Below are positions 19,763 through 27,621 of a stretch of DNA of 38,868 nt, one piece after another. The translations under genes and the position numbers were made by a program. The stretch lies in NCBI GenBank assembly GCA_025350145.1, contig JANXYH010000099.1, positions 1 through 38,868 on the forward strand. The letters are read 5' to 3'. Origin of the DNA: Burkholderiales bacterium. GTDB lineage: Bacteria; Pseudomonadota; Gammaproteobacteria; Burkholderiales; Burkholderiaceae_C. The notes beneath the pieces are model-generated. The model ran no database searches and was not told the DNA's origin. It saw only the letters and a list, made by a program, of their open reading frames with translations. Within the stretch, counting starts at the first letter, position 1, and each line of letters opens with the position of its first letter.

Positions 19763-20281
19763 CTACAGCCGGCTGATGGAGCGGCGCTTGGATTCGGTCG
19801 CCGCAGCCTGGTATTCGTCCTCGGCCTGGCGGCGCAGCGAAATCGCCGAGGCCAGCGCACGCACGTAGCGCTCTTGGGTGTAGGTGTTCTGGTTGGCAAT
19901 ATAGACGCTGCGGCGCAAGGGCTTGGCGCCAAAACGCGGCAGGTTGACCGAGAAGTGGCATTCCGGTACCGAGCGGCCCGGGCGCTGCCGCAGGATAGGG
20001 CCGCTGATGCCGACCGGCAGGTCGTTTTGCTTGTTCGGGCTGATGTCGCGCTGCAGACCGGTGGGTGCAGGCAGCGCTGCGATGCGCTCGCCCAGCGCGA
20101 CGATCGCCCGTTTCAGCGCCGGCCTGGGGCCGTTGCCCGGGCCATGCCCGTCGGAGAAAAACAGCGACGGCTGGCCGTAGCGCATCTGCCAACCGTGGGT
20201 GCTGTGGGTGTCGATGCGCTGGATGTGCTCGGGCACGCGGATGCGCTGGCCAGAGTAGATGGTGACTGAACGGGTACGCAT
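19763..20281 (-). CDS. Conserved-looking protein of unknown function, two beta-beta-alpha-like halves
   Basis: 172 residues with no signal peptide or membrane segment; basic. I do not recognise its function. It appears to have two similar halves. The first has 'HGWQMRYG', then 'LFFSDG', then a helix 'ALKRAIVALGERIAALP' (about 28-75). The second has 'CHFSVNLPRFG', then 'RRSVYIANQNTYTQERY', then a helix 'ALASAISLRRQAEDEY' (about 107-157). A beta-hairpin followed by an Ala-rich helix recalls AP2-type DNA-binding modules, but this is only an impression. A GGAAAG ribosome-binding site precedes the ATG by about 10 nt, and coding bias is fair. It is the probable first gene of a transcript with the dehydratase downstream. 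Confidence 0.7.
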   Translation of the reverse strand: MRTRSVTIYSGQRIRVPEHIQRIDTHSTHGWQMRYGQPSLFFSDGHGPGNGPRPALKRAIVALGERIAALPAPTGLQRDISPNKQNDLPVGISGPILRQRPGRSVPECHFSVNLPRFGAKPLRRSVYIANQNTYTQERYVRALASAISLRRQAEDEYQAAATESKRRSISRL

Positions 20282-20413
20282 GGCGATAGGCTTTCCAAGG
20301 GTGGGCTCCCCCTGAAGCTGCCGGTCCCTGCCGCCGACGACTACGCACCTCGTTGCACCTTGTCTATGCGTGAAATATCAGCCATCGCGCTCGGCCGCTT
20401 GCCACGCATACAC

Positions 20414-20437
20414 GGTCTGTTTTTGAACTGCCAGACC
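20414..20437. promoter_or_regulatory. Dyad GGTCTG-N12-CAGACC, candidate operator
   Basis: Perfect 6-bp arms at 20414-20419 and 20432-20437, separated by an AT-rich 12-bp spacer. It is in the intergenic region about 135 bp upstream of the minus-strand gene starting at 20281. This spacing is typical of a dimeric regulator site, but a chance occurrence is possible. Confidence 0.3.
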
Positions 20438-20601
20438 TTCAATGCCTGGGCACATTTTATGGCCGGGCACGATCAAGGTCGACCAGGGCCTGCCGCCCAA
20501 CCCCATACCTGCGGGGGGTTCGCAGAGTGATGGAATCCCCAGATTTGCAGCCCGTGCTGCGGCCGACGTAACTGGCCTGCGGCGCGGCTGGCCGCCCTTC
20601 T

Positions 20602-20628
20602 CGCCCGTGGTGCCCGTGGCGCCCGTGG
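20602..20628 (+). repeat. Three 9-bp direct repeats GCCCGTGGY
   Basis: GCCCGTGGT, GCCCGTGGC, GCCCGTGGC without gaps, 24 bp beyond the 3' end of the short-chain dehydrogenase gene. Probably slippage-type low-complexity sequence. Confidence 0.7.
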
Positions 20629-20652
20629 CGCGACCCTGTGCTTTGGCCGCAG

Positions 20653-21417
20653 TCAATTCGACCAACCGCCGTCGATGACTTGGGCGGTGCCGGTGGTGAA
20701 AGATGATTCGTCACTGCCGAGGTACACCGCCAACGCGGCAATCTCGGCGGTGCTGCCGAGTCGGCCGACCGGCTGACGCGAGACAAACGCGGCCTCGACC
20801 TGGGCAATGCTCTGCCCGCTGGCGCTGGCCTGGGCCTCGATCCGCTGGCGCAGCGACGGCGAGGCGACCGTGCCGGGGCAGATCGCGTTGCAGCGCACGC
20901 CCTGGGTCACGCTGTCCGCTGCCACCGACTTGGTCAGGCCTATCACCGCCGCCTTGGTGGTGCCGTAGATGAAGCGGTTCGGCGCGCCCTTGATGCTGCC
21001 GGCGACCGAGGCGATGTTGATGATCGAGCCGCCACCCCTGGCCAACATGCCGGGCAGCAGGGCGCGGATGGTGCGGAACTGCGAGCGCACATTGAGGTTG
21101 AAGGCAAAGTCCCAGTCGGCGTCGGACGCGTCCAGAACCGTACCGGCATGGACGAAGCCGGCGGCGTTGACCAGGATATGGACCGGCCCGGTTGCCAACG
21201 CCGACGCTGCACAGGCGCGCACTGCGGCGTCATCGGTCACGTCCAGCACCTGGGTGGCACAGCCGGTCTCGGCCGCCAGGCTGGCCAGGGTCTCGGGGTT
21301 GAGGTCGGTGGCCAGCACTTGCGCACCTTCGCGCACGAAGGCCTCGGCAATCGCCCGGCCTATGCCCTGGCCGGCGGCGGTGATGAAGGCGCGTTTGCCC
21401 GCAAGTCGGTCGGCCAT
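20653..21417 (-). CDS. Short-chain dehydrogenase/reductase (2-keto-3-deoxy-sugar-acid dehydrogenase-like)
   Basis: NAD(P)-dependent classical SDR, 254 residues. The coenzyme motif is 'TAAGQGIG' (residues 13-20), 'DLNPETL' follows beta-2 with Asp suggesting NAD preference, and 'NAAG' lies near 87. The catalytic Ser/Tyr/Lys are in 'ASVAGS' and 'YGTTKAA' near residues 136-154. The C-terminus '[12 protein letters not shown]' is usual. The N-terminus ('[16 protein letters not shown]') reminds me of 2-keto-3-deoxy-L-fuconate dehydrogenases and DHRS6-like enzymes. With the dehydratase downstream, this suggests a dehydratase-then-dehydrogenase route for a sugar acid, but it is inference. The start lies 10 bp after the other SDR gene, with a GAGGGG ribosome-binding site. 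Confidence 0.9.
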   Translation of the reverse strand: MADRLAGKRAFITAAGQGIGRAIAEAFVREGAQVLATDLNPETLASLAAETGCATQVLDVTDDAAVRACAASALATGPVHILVNAAGFVHAGTVLDASDADWDFAFNLNVRSQFRTIRALLPGMLARGGGSIINIASVAGSIKGAPNRFIYGTTKAAVIGLTKSVAADSVTQGVRCNAICPGTVASPSLRQRIEAQASASGQSIAQVEAAFVSRQPVGRLGSTAEIAALAVYLGSDESSFTTGTAQVIDGGWSN

Positions 21418-21427
21418 GGGCTGCCCC

Positions 21428-22207
21428 TCAACCGCGGCCTACGAAGGGCATCTTGGTGGCCATCACGGTACTGAACAAGATGTTGGCCGTGGCCGGCAGG
21501 CTGGCCATGGCCATGAAGGTGGCGACCACCGACGACAAATCCATCCGTGGCTCGGGCCGGACGCTGCCGTCGGCCTGCGGCACGCCGGCCACCATCCGCG
21601 CCGTCATGTCGCTGGCGACGTTGCCGATGTCGATCTGGCCGACCGCGATGTCGAAGGCCCGGCCGTCGAGCGCGGCGCTGCGCGTCAGGCCGCTCACCGC
21701 GTGCTTGGTCGCGGTGTAGGCGATCGATCCCGGGCGCGGCGCATGGGCCGAGATCGAGCCGTTGTTGATGATCCGGCCGCCCTGGGGTGACTGCGCCCGC
21801 ATCAGCCTGAAGGCGTTCGACAGGCAGAAGAAAGAACCATTGAGGTTGGTGTCGACCACCCGGCGCCAATCGGCGGCGCTGACCTCGTCGGGGCTGCGCA
21901 CCGGCAGCCCCATGCCGGCGTTGTTGAACAGCAGATCGAGCCGGCCGAATCGCGCTTGCACGGCATCAAACGCCGCCGCCACCGCCAAATCGTCGCCAAC
22001 ATCGCAGGGCAGCGCCAACGCCCGCTCGGCGATGTCGCCAAACGGGTCGCCGGCCTGGGCGATGGCGGCCTGCAACGCCTCCTGGCGGCGGCCGACAAAC
22101 GCCACCTTCCAGCCGTCGGCCAGCAGCGCCGCAGCGCAGCCCGCGCCAATGCCCGAACCCGCCCCCGTGACCAAGGCGATGCGGTTGTGCGGAGCGGTGG
22201 TGGCCAT
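21428..22207 (-). CDS. Short-chain dehydrogenase/reductase
   Basis: Classical SDR of 259 residues. The coenzyme motif 'TGAGSGIG' (14-21) is followed by 'VGRRQEAL', where the Arg pair after beta-2 suggests NADP. The structural 'NNAG' is near 94. The catalytic residues are Ser in 'NNGSISAHAP' near 150 and Tyr/Lys in 'YTATKHA' near 163-167. The C-terminal third is atypical, ending 'NILFSTVMATKMPFVGRG', with no 'GG' segment of the usual 'xDGG' kind, so substrate binding may differ. It is the first gene of the minus-strand pair and is divergent from the tartrate-dehydrogenase-like gene at 22300, sharing a 92-bp promoter region. Confidence 0.9.
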   Translation of the reverse strand: MATTAPHNRIALVTGAGSGIGAGCAAALLADGWKVAFVGRRQEALQAAIAQAGDPFGDIAERALALPCDVGDDLAVAAAFDAVQARFGRLDLLFNNAGMGLPVRSPDEVSAADWRRVVDTNLNGSFFCLSNAFRLMRAQSPQGGRIINNGSISAHAPRPGSIAYTATKHAVSGLTRSAALDGRAFDIAVGQIDIGNVASDMTARMVAGVPQADGSVRPEPRMDLSSVVATFMAMASLPATANILFSTVMATKMPFVGRG

Positions 22208-22299
22208 GGTCTGTCTCTGGGGTGGGATCGGAGGCTGGGCAGTCTGCCATAGCCCTGCTGCGAGACAATCCGCGCTTTCCCAGCAACCGCAAAGGCCCC

Positions 22300-23376
22300 A
22301 TGAGCAGCCCCCACCGCATCGCCGTCATCCCTGGGGATGGCATAGGCAAGGAAGTCATGCCCGAGGCGCTGCGGGTGCTCGCCGCCGCCAGCCGGCGCTT
22401 CGGCCTGGCGCTGGACTTGGAGCCCATCGAATGGGCCAGTTGCGACTACTTCTCGCTGCACGGCCAGATGATGCCCAACGACTGGAAGACGCAGCTCGGC
22501 GGCAAGGACGCGCTGCTGTTCGGCGCGGTCGGCTGGCCGGCCACGGTGCCCGACCACATCAGCCTGTGGGGCTCGCTGATCAAGTTCCGGCGCGAATTCG
22601 ACCAGTACATCAACCTGCGCCCGGCGCGCTTGTTCGAGGGCGTGCCCTGCCCGCTGGCCGGCCGCAAGCCGGGCGAGATCGACATGCTGATCGTGCGCGA
22701 GAACACCGAGGGCGAATACTCGGCCGTCGGCGGCGTGGCCTTCGCCGGCACCGAACGCGAGTTCGTCGCCCAGGAGGCGATCTTCAGCCGCTTTGGCAGC
22801 GAGCGCCTGCTGAACTACGCCTTCGCCCTGGCCCGCACCCGGGCGCGCAAGCATGTGACCGTGGCGACCAAGAGCAACGGCATCGCCATCAGCATGCCCT
22901 GGTGGGACGAGCGCGCCGCCGAGGCCGCCGCGCGCCACCCCGACATCACCTGGGACAAGCAGCACATCGACATCCTGGCGGCGCGCTTCGTGCTGTCGCC
23001 GCAGAAGTTCGACGTCGTCGCCGCCACCAACCTGTTCGGCGACATCCTGTCCGACTTAGGCCCTGCCTGCACCGGCACGATAGGCATCGCGCCCTCGGCC
23101 AACCTCAACCCGGAGCGCAAGTTCCCCAGCCTGTTCGAGCCGGTCCACGGCTCGGCGCCCGATATCGCCGGCCAGGGCATCGCCAACCCGGTGGCGATGG
23201 TCTGGAGCGCGGCCATGATGCTCGACTTCCTCGGCCACCGCGACGCCCATGACGCGGTCCTGCGGGCGATCGAGGCGGTGCTGCGCGACGGCCCGCGCAG
23301 CGGCGACCTGGGCGGGCGGGCGAGCACGGTCGAGGTCGGCCAGGCGCTGGCGCAGCGGGTCGCCGACGGCATCTGA
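22300..23376 (+). CDS. ttuC: Tartrate dehydrogenase / D-malate dehydrogenase (decarboxylating) family
   Basis: NAD- and Mg/Mn-dependent beta-decarboxylating dehydrogenase acting on tartrate or D-malate. It has 358 residues, the size of TtuC/DmlA. 'VIPGDGIGKEV' is at the N-terminus and 'LIVRENTEGEYS' near residue 131. The 'K..GI' region is 'TKSNGIAISMPWWDE' near 190, and the Mg-binding 'DILSDLGPACTGTIG' lies near 249. 'PVHGSAPDIAGQGIANP' near 282 binds the coenzyme. The 'WASCDYF' motif near residue 46 is typical of the tartrate/malate branch, not of isopropylmalate dehydrogenase. The ATG has an AAAGG ribosome-binding site. It is divergent from the SDR pair and followed 21 bp later by the FAD oxidoreductase. 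The symbol is by family resemblance. Confidence 0.9.
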   Translation: MSSPHRIAVIPGDGIGKEVMPEALRVLAAASRRFGLALDLEPIEWASCDYFSLHGQMMPNDWKTQLGGKDALLFGAVGWPATVPDHISLWGSLIKFRREFDQYINLRPARLFEGVPCPLAGRKPGEIDMLIVRENTEGEYSAVGGVAFAGTEREFVAQEAIFSRFGSERLLNYAFALARTRARKHVTVATKSNGIAISMPWWDERAAEAAARHPDITWDKQHIDILAARFVLSPQKFDVVAATNLFGDILSDLGPACTGTIGIAPSANLNPERKFPSLFEPVHGSAPDIAGQGIANPVAMVWSAAMMLDFLGHRDAHDAVLRAIEAVLRDGPRSGDLGGRASTVEVGQALAQRVADGI

Positions 23377-23397
23377 AGCGGCCGGCGCGGCACGGCG

Positions 23398-24543
23398 GTG
23401 GAAGACGCTGACTGCGTCGTCATAGGTGCCGGCGTGGTCGGCCTGGCGGTGGCGCGGGCGCTGGCCGTGGCCGGCCGCGAGGTGATCGTGCTGGAGGCGG
23501 AGAACGCCTTTGGCACCGGTATCAGCTCGCGCCACAGCGAGGTCATCCACGCCGGCATCTACTACCCGCCCGGTTCGTGGCGGGCGCAGTTGTGCGTGCG
23601 CGGCAAGGCGCTGCTGTACGACTTCTGCGCCAGCCATGGCGTGGCCCACCGCCGCTGCGGCAAACTCATCGTCGCCACTGCCGCCGACGAGTTGCCAGCG
23701 CTGCAGGTCTTGATGCAGCAGGCGCGGGCCAATGGCGTGGACGACCTGGTCGCGCTGAGCGCGGCAGAGGCGACCGAACTCGAACCGGCGCTGGTCTGCC
23801 ACGCCGCGCTGCTGTCACCGTCGACCGGCATCATCGACAGCCATGGCCTGATGCTGGCGCTGCTGGGCCGGGCCGAGGCCCATGGCGCGGCGCTGGCGCT
23901 GTGCTCACCGGTGCTCGGTGGCCAGGTCGGCAGCCAGGCCAGCGTGCTGGAGATTGGCGGCCAGACGCCGATCCGCTTGCGCGCCCGCAGCGTCGTCAAC
24001 GCCGCTGGGCTGGACGCCCCGGCGCTGGCACGCAAGCTGCGCGGCCTGCCCCCGGCCAGCGTGCCGCAGGACCGGCTGGCCAAGGGCAGTTACTTCAGCC
24101 TCAGCGGCGCGGCGCCGTTCTCTCGCCTGGTCTACCCCGCGCCCAGCGCCTCAGGCCACCTCGGCGTGCACCTGACGCTGGACATGGGCGGCCAGGCCCG
24201 TTTCGGCCCCAGCTTTGCCTGGGTCGAGGCGCGCGACTATGGCGTCGATCCGGCCGAGGCAGACGCCTTCTATGCCCAGGTCCGCCGCTACTGGCCGGCG
24301 CTGCCCGACGGCGCGCTGCAGCCGGGCTATGCCGGCCTGCGCCCAAAAATCCACGGCCCAGGCCAGGCCGCTGCCGATTTCCGCATCGACGGCCCGTCGC
24401 TGCACGGGGTGCCCGGCCTGGTCAACCTGTTCGGCATCGAGTCGCCGGGCATGACCTCCAGCCTGGCAATCGCCGAGCAGGTGGTGGCGCTGCTGGCCGC
24501 CGGCGCTGGCGGCGGGTTGGTTGGCCATCGTCAGCGATTCTGA
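23398..24543 (+). CDS. FAD-dependent 2-hydroxyacid oxidoreductase (L-2-hydroxyglutarate oxidase-like)
   Basis: Flavoenzyme of the DAO/LhgO group, 381 residues from a GTG start at 23398. The dinucleotide motif '[16 protein letters not shown]' is at residues 7-22. It is followed by '[18 protein letters not shown]', a motif shared with L-2-hydroxyglutarate oxidases, where the histidine is expected near the flavin. '[14 protein letters not shown]' near 143, '[13 protein letters not shown]' near 200 and the C-terminal FAD-binding '[19 protein letters not shown]' complete the family pattern. It should pass electrons from a hydroxy-acid to quinone or oxygen. It likely forms an operon with the tartrate-dehydrogenase-like gene. 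The exact substrate is unknown. Confidence 0.88.
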   Translation: MEDADCVVIGAGVVGLAVARALAVAGREVIVLEAENAFGTGISSRHSEVIHAGIYYPPGSWRAQLCVRGKALLYDFCASHGVAHRRCGKLIVATAADELPALQVLMQQARANGVDDLVALSAAEATELEPALVCHAALLSPSTGIIDSHGLMLALLGRAEAHGAALALCSPVLGGQVGSQASVLEIGGQTPIRLRARSVVNAAGLDAPALARKLRGLPPASVPQDRLAKGSYFSLSGAAPFSRLVYPAPSASGHLGVHLTLDMGGQARFGPSFAWVEARDYGVDPAEADAFYAQVRRYWPALPDGALQPGYAGLRPKIHGPGQAAADFRIDGPSLHGVPGLVNLFGIESPGMTSSLAIAEQVVALLAAGAGGGLVGHRQRF

Positions 24544-24572
24544 CCAGACCCTGCCGCCAGGCCCCGCGTTAG

Positions 24573-24610
24573 CCCTGACTTGCAATCGTTTGTATGTCTG
24601 CGATGATGGC
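24573..24610 (+). promoter_or_regulatory. LacI-type operator/promoter core upstream of the MFS-sucrose phosphorylase-halogenase operon
   Basis: Contains TTGCAATCGTTTG (24580-24592) centred on a CG step, with half-sites TGCAATC and TACAAAC, as for LacI/GalR-family regulators. The whole 38-bp segment aligns without gaps to 29394-29431 upstream of the TonB-dependent receptor (28/38 identical by eye). It ends 89 bp before the MFS start codon. The -10 is poor here. Confidence 0.65.
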
Positions 24611-24699
24611 GGCTCTGGCGGGCCCGCCCAGGCCCAGCGCGGCTTGTCGTCCAAGCCGGCGCCCAACCCCGCGCCCGTCAGCAACGCCCAAGGACTCCC

Positions 24700-26022
24700 A
24701 TGGCCCTGATCAAACCCCAGCTTTCGTTCATGCAGGTGGTGAACATGAATGTCGGCTTCTTCGGCATTCAGTTCAGCTTTGGCCTGCAGCAAAGCAACAT
24801 GAGCCCGATCTACCGCTACCTCGGTGCGGACGAGGCCTCGCTGCCGCTGTTGGCGCTGGCCGGGCCGGTCACAGGCCTGCTGGTGCAGCCCATCGTCGGG
24901 GCGATGAGCGACCGCACCGACAGCCGCCATGGCCGGCGCACGCCCTACTTCATGATCGGTGCGCTGCTGTGCAGCCTGGGCCTGCTGGTGATGCCGTTCT
25001 CGCCGGTGCTGTGGTTCGCCGCCGGCCTGCTGTGGATCCTGGACGCCGCCAACAACGTCACCATGGAGCCCTACCGGGCCTATGTCAGCGACCGCCTTAA
25101 CCCGTCGCAGCATTCGATTGGATTCCTGACCCAGAGCGCCTTCACCGGCCTGGCCCAGACGCTGGCCTACCTGACGCCGTCCATCCTGTTCTGGCTGGGC
25201 ATGGACAAGGATGCGGTCAACGGCCACCGCATTCCCTACGTCACCATCCTGGCCTTCATCGTCGGCGCGGTGCTGTCGATCTCGACCGTCTGGTGGAGCA
25301 TGCACACCACCCCGGAATTGCCGCTCTCGGCCGAGGAACGGGCGGCGATCCGCGCCAAACCGACCGGTGTGGTGGCCACGCTGCGCGAGATCTGGCTGGC
25401 GCTGCTGGAAATGCCGCCGACCATGCGCCGGCTGTGGTGGATGAAGCTGTTCCAGTGGTACGGCATGGTCTGCTACTGGCAGTACATCGTGCCGGCGCTG
25501 GCCCACACCGTGTACGGCACGACCGACGCCAGCACCCAGGCCTTTCGCGATGCCGGCCTGCTCAACGGCCAGATCGGCGGCTTCTACAACTTCATCGCCT
25601 TCCTCGCCGCTTTTGCGATGCTGCCCTTCACCCGCCGGCTTGGCGCCAAGTGGGTCCATGCGGTGTGCCTGTGCGCCGCTGGCCTGGGCATGTGGGCGAT
25701 CCCCGGCATCCACGACAAATGGCTGCTGTTCATCCCGATGCTGGGCGTGGGCCTGGCCTGGGCCAGCATCATGGGCAACCCCTACATCCTGCTGGCCGGC
25801 AGCATCCCGCCGGAGCGGGCCGGGGTCTACATGGGCATCTTCAACATGATGATCGTCGTGCCGATGATCATCCAGAGCCTGACCCTGCCGTGGCTGTACA
25901 GCGGCATGCTGGCCGGCCAACCCGAGAACGTCATCCGCCTGGCCGGCGCGCTGTTGCTGGCCGCCGCAGTGGCGGTGTGCTTTGTCAAACCGGCGGCGGC
26001 GCCGGCAAGCATCGGCAAATGA
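24700..26022 (+). CDS. MFS / GPH-type sugar transporter (sucrose or alpha-glucoside/galactoside uptake)
   Basis: Twelve-helix inner-membrane symporter of 440 residues. The start has an AAGGA ribosome-binding site. Sequence landmarks of the plant-SUC/bacterial SuxC/MalA-like group are 'GLQQSNMSPIYRYLGA' in helix 1 and its following loop, 'QPIVGAMSDRTDSRHGRRTPYFMIGA' type loop 2-3, and 'NNVTMEPYRAYVSD' near residue 117. A cytoplasmic middle loop lies around residues 200-240. It overlaps the sucrose phosphorylase start by 4 bp, so the imported sugar is very probably sucrose, perhaps released from raffinose. Transcription is probably controlled by the LacI-type site at 24573-24610. Confidence 0.9.
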   Translation: MALIKPQLSFMQVVNMNVGFFGIQFSFGLQQSNMSPIYRYLGADEASLPLLALAGPVTGLLVQPIVGAMSDRTDSRHGRRTPYFMIGALLCSLGLLVMPFSPVLWFAAGLLWILDAANNVTMEPYRAYVSDRLNPSQHSIGFLTQSAFTGLAQTLAYLTPSILFWLGMDKDAVNGHRIPYVTILAFIVGAVLSISTVWWSMHTTPELPLSAEERAAIRAKPTGVVATLREIWLALLEMPPTMRRLWWMKLFQWYGMVCYWQYIVPALAHTVYGTTDASTQAFRDAGLLNGQIGGFYNFIAFLAAFAMLPFTRRLGAKWVHAVCLCAAGLGMWAIPGIHDKWLLFIPMLGVGLAWASIMGNPYILLAGSIPPERAGVYMGIFNMMIVVPMIIQSLTLPWLYSGMLAGQPENVIRLAGALLLAAAVAVCFVKPAAAPASIGK

Positions 26023-27569
26023 AAAATCAGGTCCAGCTCATCACCTATGTTGACCGCCTGGGGGGCGGTGATCTGGCGGCATTGACCGGTTTGCTCAGCG
26101 GCCCGCTGCAAGCCCTGTTTGGCGGCGTGCACCTGCTGCCGTTCTATGACGCCATCGACGGCGCCGACGCCGGCTTCGACCCCAAGGACCACACCCGGGT
26201 CGACCCGCGGCTGGGCGACTGGGGCGACGTGCGGCGCCTGGGTGCCCAGGTCGAATTGATGGCCGACGTGATCGTCAACCACATGTCGACCGACTCGCCG
26301 CAGTTCCAGGACTGGTCGGCCCAGGGCGCCGCTTCGGTCTACGACGGCCTGTTCCTGACCCTGGACGCGGTCTTTCCCCAGGGCGCCAGCGAGGCCGACC
26401 TGCTGGCCGTCTACCGCCCGCGCCCGGGCATGCCGGTCAGCATGGCAAGCCTGGCCAACGGCCAGCGCCGATTGCTCTGGACCACCTTCACGCCGCAGCA
26501 GATCGACATCGATGTCGCGCACCCGCAGGGCCAGGCCTACCTGCAAGGCATCCTGCAGACGCTGGCCGATGCCGGCATCCGCATGGTGCGGCTGGACGCG
26601 GTCGGCTACGCCATCAAGAAGCCCGGCGCGAGCTGCTTCATGATGCCCGAGACCTTCGCCTTCATCGACCGCTTCGCCGCCCAGGCCAAGGCCCTGGGCA
26701 TCGAGGTGCTGGTCGAGGTCCACGCCTACTACCGGCGGCAGATCGAGATCGCCGCCCGGGTCGATTGGGTCTACGACTTCGCCCTGCCGCCGCTGGCGCT
26801 GCATGCGCTGTGCTTCGGCAGCGCCGCGCCGCTCAAGGCCTGGATAGCGATCCGCCCGAACAACGCCCTGACGGTGCTCGACACCCACGACGGCATCGGC
26901 ATCATCGACATCGGCGCCGACGCCGCCGACCGCGCCGGCTCGCCCGGCCTGGTGCCGCCGGCCGAGTTGGACGCGCTGGTCGAATGGATCCACGCCAATT
27001 CCGCAGGCCAGAGCCGGCTGGCCACCGGCGCGGCGGCCAGCAACCTCGACCTCTACCAAGTCAATTGCAGCTTCTACGACGCCCTGGGCCGCGACGACGC
27101 CGCCTACCTGATCGCCCGCGCGATCCAGTTCTTCCTGCCCGGCGTGCCCCAGGTCTACTACGTCGGCCTGCTGGCCGGCCACAACGACATGGCGCTGCTC
27201 GACGCCAGCGGCGTCGGCCGTGACATCAACCGCCACCGCTACAGCCGCAGCGAGATCGCCAGCGACCTCGGCCGGCCGGTGGTGCAGGACTTGCTGGCCC
27301 TGATCCAGTTGCGCAACAGCCACCCGGCGTTCAACGGCCGCTTCGAGCTGCTCGACACCCCCGCCCAGGTGCTGGCCATGCGCTGGCGATCAGCCGGCAG
27401 TGACAACGGCAACGACACCCGCGACGAAGCTTGGCTGAGCGTCGACCTGGCCACCCGCCAGGCACAGATCGGCACCCGCCTGGCGGGCCAGCAACAAGCG
27501 CTGGTACTGACTTGCTGGCAGCCGCTGGCCGCAGGAAGTCCAGCGCCTGAGCGCAGCACCGCGAGGTGA
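26019..27569 (+). CDS. gtfA: Sucrose phosphorylase (GH13 subfamily 18)
   Basis: Cytosolic enzyme that converts sucrose and phosphate into alpha-glucose-1-phosphate and fructose. It has 516 residues, and its sequence matches the Bifidobacterium-type enzyme closely from the first residues ('KNQVQLITYVDRLGGG'). Catalytic residues are in place: nucleophile D193 ('RLDAVGY'), acid/base E233 ('VEVHAYY') and stabiliser D291 ('LDTHDGIG'). 'FFLPGVPQVYYVG' and 'GRDINRHRYS' near residue 370-410 are further family marks. The start overlaps the transporter stop (ATGA), indicating coupled translation. Phosphorolysis saves an ATP compared with hydrolysis, a sensible partner for an alpha-galactosidase that releases sucrose from raffinose. 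Confidence 0.94.
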   Translation: MKNQVQLITYVDRLGGGDLAALTGLLSGPLQALFGGVHLLPFYDAIDGADAGFDPKDHTRVDPRLGDWGDVRRLGAQVELMADVIVNHMSTDSPQFQDWSAQGAASVYDGLFLTLDAVFPQGASEADLLAVYRPRPGMPVSMASLANGQRRLLWTTFTPQQIDIDVAHPQGQAYLQGILQTLADAGIRMVRLDAVGYAIKKPGASCFMMPETFAFIDRFAAQAKALGIEVLVEVHAYYRRQIEIAARVDWVYDFALPPLALHALCFGSAAPLKAWIAIRPNNALTVLDTHDGIGIIDIGADAADRAGSPGLVPPAELDALVEWIHANSAGQSRLATGAAASNLDLYQVNCSFYDALGRDDAAYLIARAIQFFLPGVPQVYYVGLLAGHNDMALLDASGVGRDINRHRYSRSEIASDLGRPVVQDLLALIQLRNSHPAFNGRFELLDTPAQVLAMRWRSAGSDNGNDTRDEAWLSVDLATRQAQIGTRLAGQQQALVLTCWQPLAAGSPAPERSTAR

Positions 27570-27621
27570 CAATCCGGCCGCCGCCACAACAGGCGGCGAC
27601 TGAACGCCAAGGACCACAGCG

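Larger units (their letters stand above)
20282..20652. other. Intergenic region upstream of the unknown gene/dehydratase pair
   Basis: About 370 bp without a supportable gene. It is lower in GC than its surroundings near 20340-20470, consistent with a promoter region. It contains a separated dyad (20414-20437) and three 9-bp direct repeats (20602-20628), each listed separately. A minus-strand open frame through it gives a short collagen-like Gly-x-x run caused by the 9-bp repeats, and I do not call it a gene. Confidence 0.6.

Noticed and set aside
20378-20665. Small minus-strand frame with a collagen-like Gly-Ala-Thr run
   Set aside because: The Gly-x-x pattern comes from three 9-bp repeats in non-coding DNA; it overlaps the 3' end of the SDR gene and has no ribosome-binding site or wider similarity.
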